This document shows positions 6,069-6,454 of a DNA stretch of 6,454 bases, piece by piece (within the stretch, counting starts at the first letter, position 1; the number at the start of each line of letters is the position of its first letter). Source of the DNA: Nitrospirae bacterium CG1_02_44_142 (lineage in GTDB: Bacteria; Nitrospirota; Thermodesulfovibrionia; Thermodesulfovibrionales; UBA1546); the NCBI GenBank assembly GCA_001871685.1, contig MNVK01000009.1, positions 1 to 6,454 on the forward strand, given 5' to 3'. The notes under the pieces are model-generated. The model was not told the DNA's origin, searched no databases, and saw nothing but the letters and a program-made list of their open reading frames with translations. The translations under genes and the position numbers were made by a program.

Positions 6069-6116
6069 TGAGTGAAAGCCAATTACAGATTATGGATTAC
6101 GCATTACGGATTACGA
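6042..6116. repeat. Two-armed heptad element overlapping the nuoF 3' end, before nuoG
   Basis: The left arm (6042-6076) has five units of the type GCGTGAT / GCGTAAT. The right arm (6082-6116) has five units of the type ATTACGC / ATTACGG. Positions 6057-6069 pair with 6096-6108 over 13 bp with a single G-U, the longest stem of the series, with a 26-nt loop. The nuoF TAA stop (6066-6068) is formed inside the fourth left-arm unit. The word is the same type as in the element inside lpxK. Confidence 0.85.
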
Positions 6117-6123
6117 GCAAATT

Positions 6124-6454
6124 ATGATAACAATAAAAATTAACGGCAAAGAGATTAAATTGGAGAAGCCCGTCACTGTGCTTGAGGCTGCAAGGTCCGC
6201 AGGCATAAAGATACCTACTCTCTGCTGGCACGAACAGCTTGGAAGATACGGCGGCTGCAGGTTATGTCTGGTTGAAGTAGAAAAGATACCAAGACTTCAG
6301 ACAGCCTGTACTCTTATGGCTGCTAACGGGATGGTTGTCAGGACCGAGACAGAGCAGACAGCCAATGTTAGAAGAGGGATACTTGAATTGCTGCTTATTA
6401 ACCATCCTCTTGACTGCCCTGTGTGCGATAAGGCAGGCGAGTGCGAATTGCAGG
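6124..6454 (+). CDS. nuoG: NADH-quinone oxidoreductase subunit G, N-terminal part
   Basis: Partial gene: 110 codons are visible and the frame is open to the window edge. NuoG (75-kDa subunit) carries a chain of Fe-S clusters between NuoF and NuoI. Seen here are the ferredoxin-like N-terminal domain with the N1b [2Fe-2S] ligands C34, C45, C48 and C62, and the motif HPLDCPVCDKAGEC giving the N5 ligands H94, C98, C101 and C107 (one His, three Cys). The spacing is typical of NuoG; related domains occur in the HoxU and Fe-only hydrogenase families, but the position after nuoF favours NuoG. The ATG lies 7 nt after the preceding repeat element and has no recognisable Shine-Dalgarno sequence. Confidence 0.95.
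   Translation, partial: MITIKINGKEIKLEKPVTVLEAARSAGIKIPTLCWHEQLGRYGGCRLCLVEVEKIPRLQTACTLMAANGMVVRTETEQTANVRRGILELLLINHPLDCPVCDKAGECELQ

Overview
The window carries the 3' part of a cell-envelope locus followed by the first seven genes of a respiratory complex I operon, all on the + strand. Order: lpxK (lipid A 4'-kinase, 7-1101), a sigma70-like promoter (1131-1159), then nuoA, nuoB, nuoC, nuoD, nuoE, nuoF and the 5' end of nuoG, which runs off the right edge. NuoC and NuoD are separate proteins, and the NuoE/F/G NADH-dehydrogenase module is present, so this is the 14-subunit, NADH-oxidising type of complex I and not the 11-subunit form. LpxK implies a Gram-negative outer membrane containing lipid A. 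Protein style (NuoB and NuoF wording, lpxK next to nuo, moderate GC, AGG/AGA arginine and ATA isoleucine codons) fits an anaerobic or microaerophilic Nitrospirota or deltaproteobacteria-like lineage. That assignment is an inference by eye.

The proteins are ordinary and all look intact. Their cofactor ligands are present: Walker A and DD motifs in LpxK, the N2 cysteines in NuoB, N1a in NuoE, the FMN/NADH motifs and N3 cysteines in NuoF, and the N1b and N5 ligands in NuoG. Together NuoE, F and G form the electron-input arm, NuoB, C and D the connecting quinone-reducing module, and NuoA the first membrane subunit.

The unusual layer is what lies between and inside the genes. nuo genes are usually packed tightly, but here each of the six nuo gaps (about 55 to 191 bp) holds a low-complexity palindromic element. 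Five of the six are made of degenerate words of about 7 nt, with one strand of the word repeated 3-5 times in the left arm and its reverse complement repeated 3-5 times in the right arm, giving imperfect hairpins. Words differ between gaps, but related words recur: a CAGTG/CTGACA type in nuoB-C and nuoC-D, and a GCGTAAT/ATTACGC type in nuoF-G and inside lpxK. lpxK contains one two-armed element and two single-armed heptad tracts, all read through in frame between conserved motifs. The nuoF stop codon lies inside one element. The sixth gap (nuoE-nuoF) holds a different, 158-bp element with perfect 12-bp terminal inverted repeats and nested hairpins, and its whole length is open in one frame.

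The elements resemble in architecture the degenerate heptanucleotide STRR repeats of heterocystous cyanobacteria, but here they sit in an unrelated genomic setting. Their mechanism of generation and any effect on the operon are unknown.
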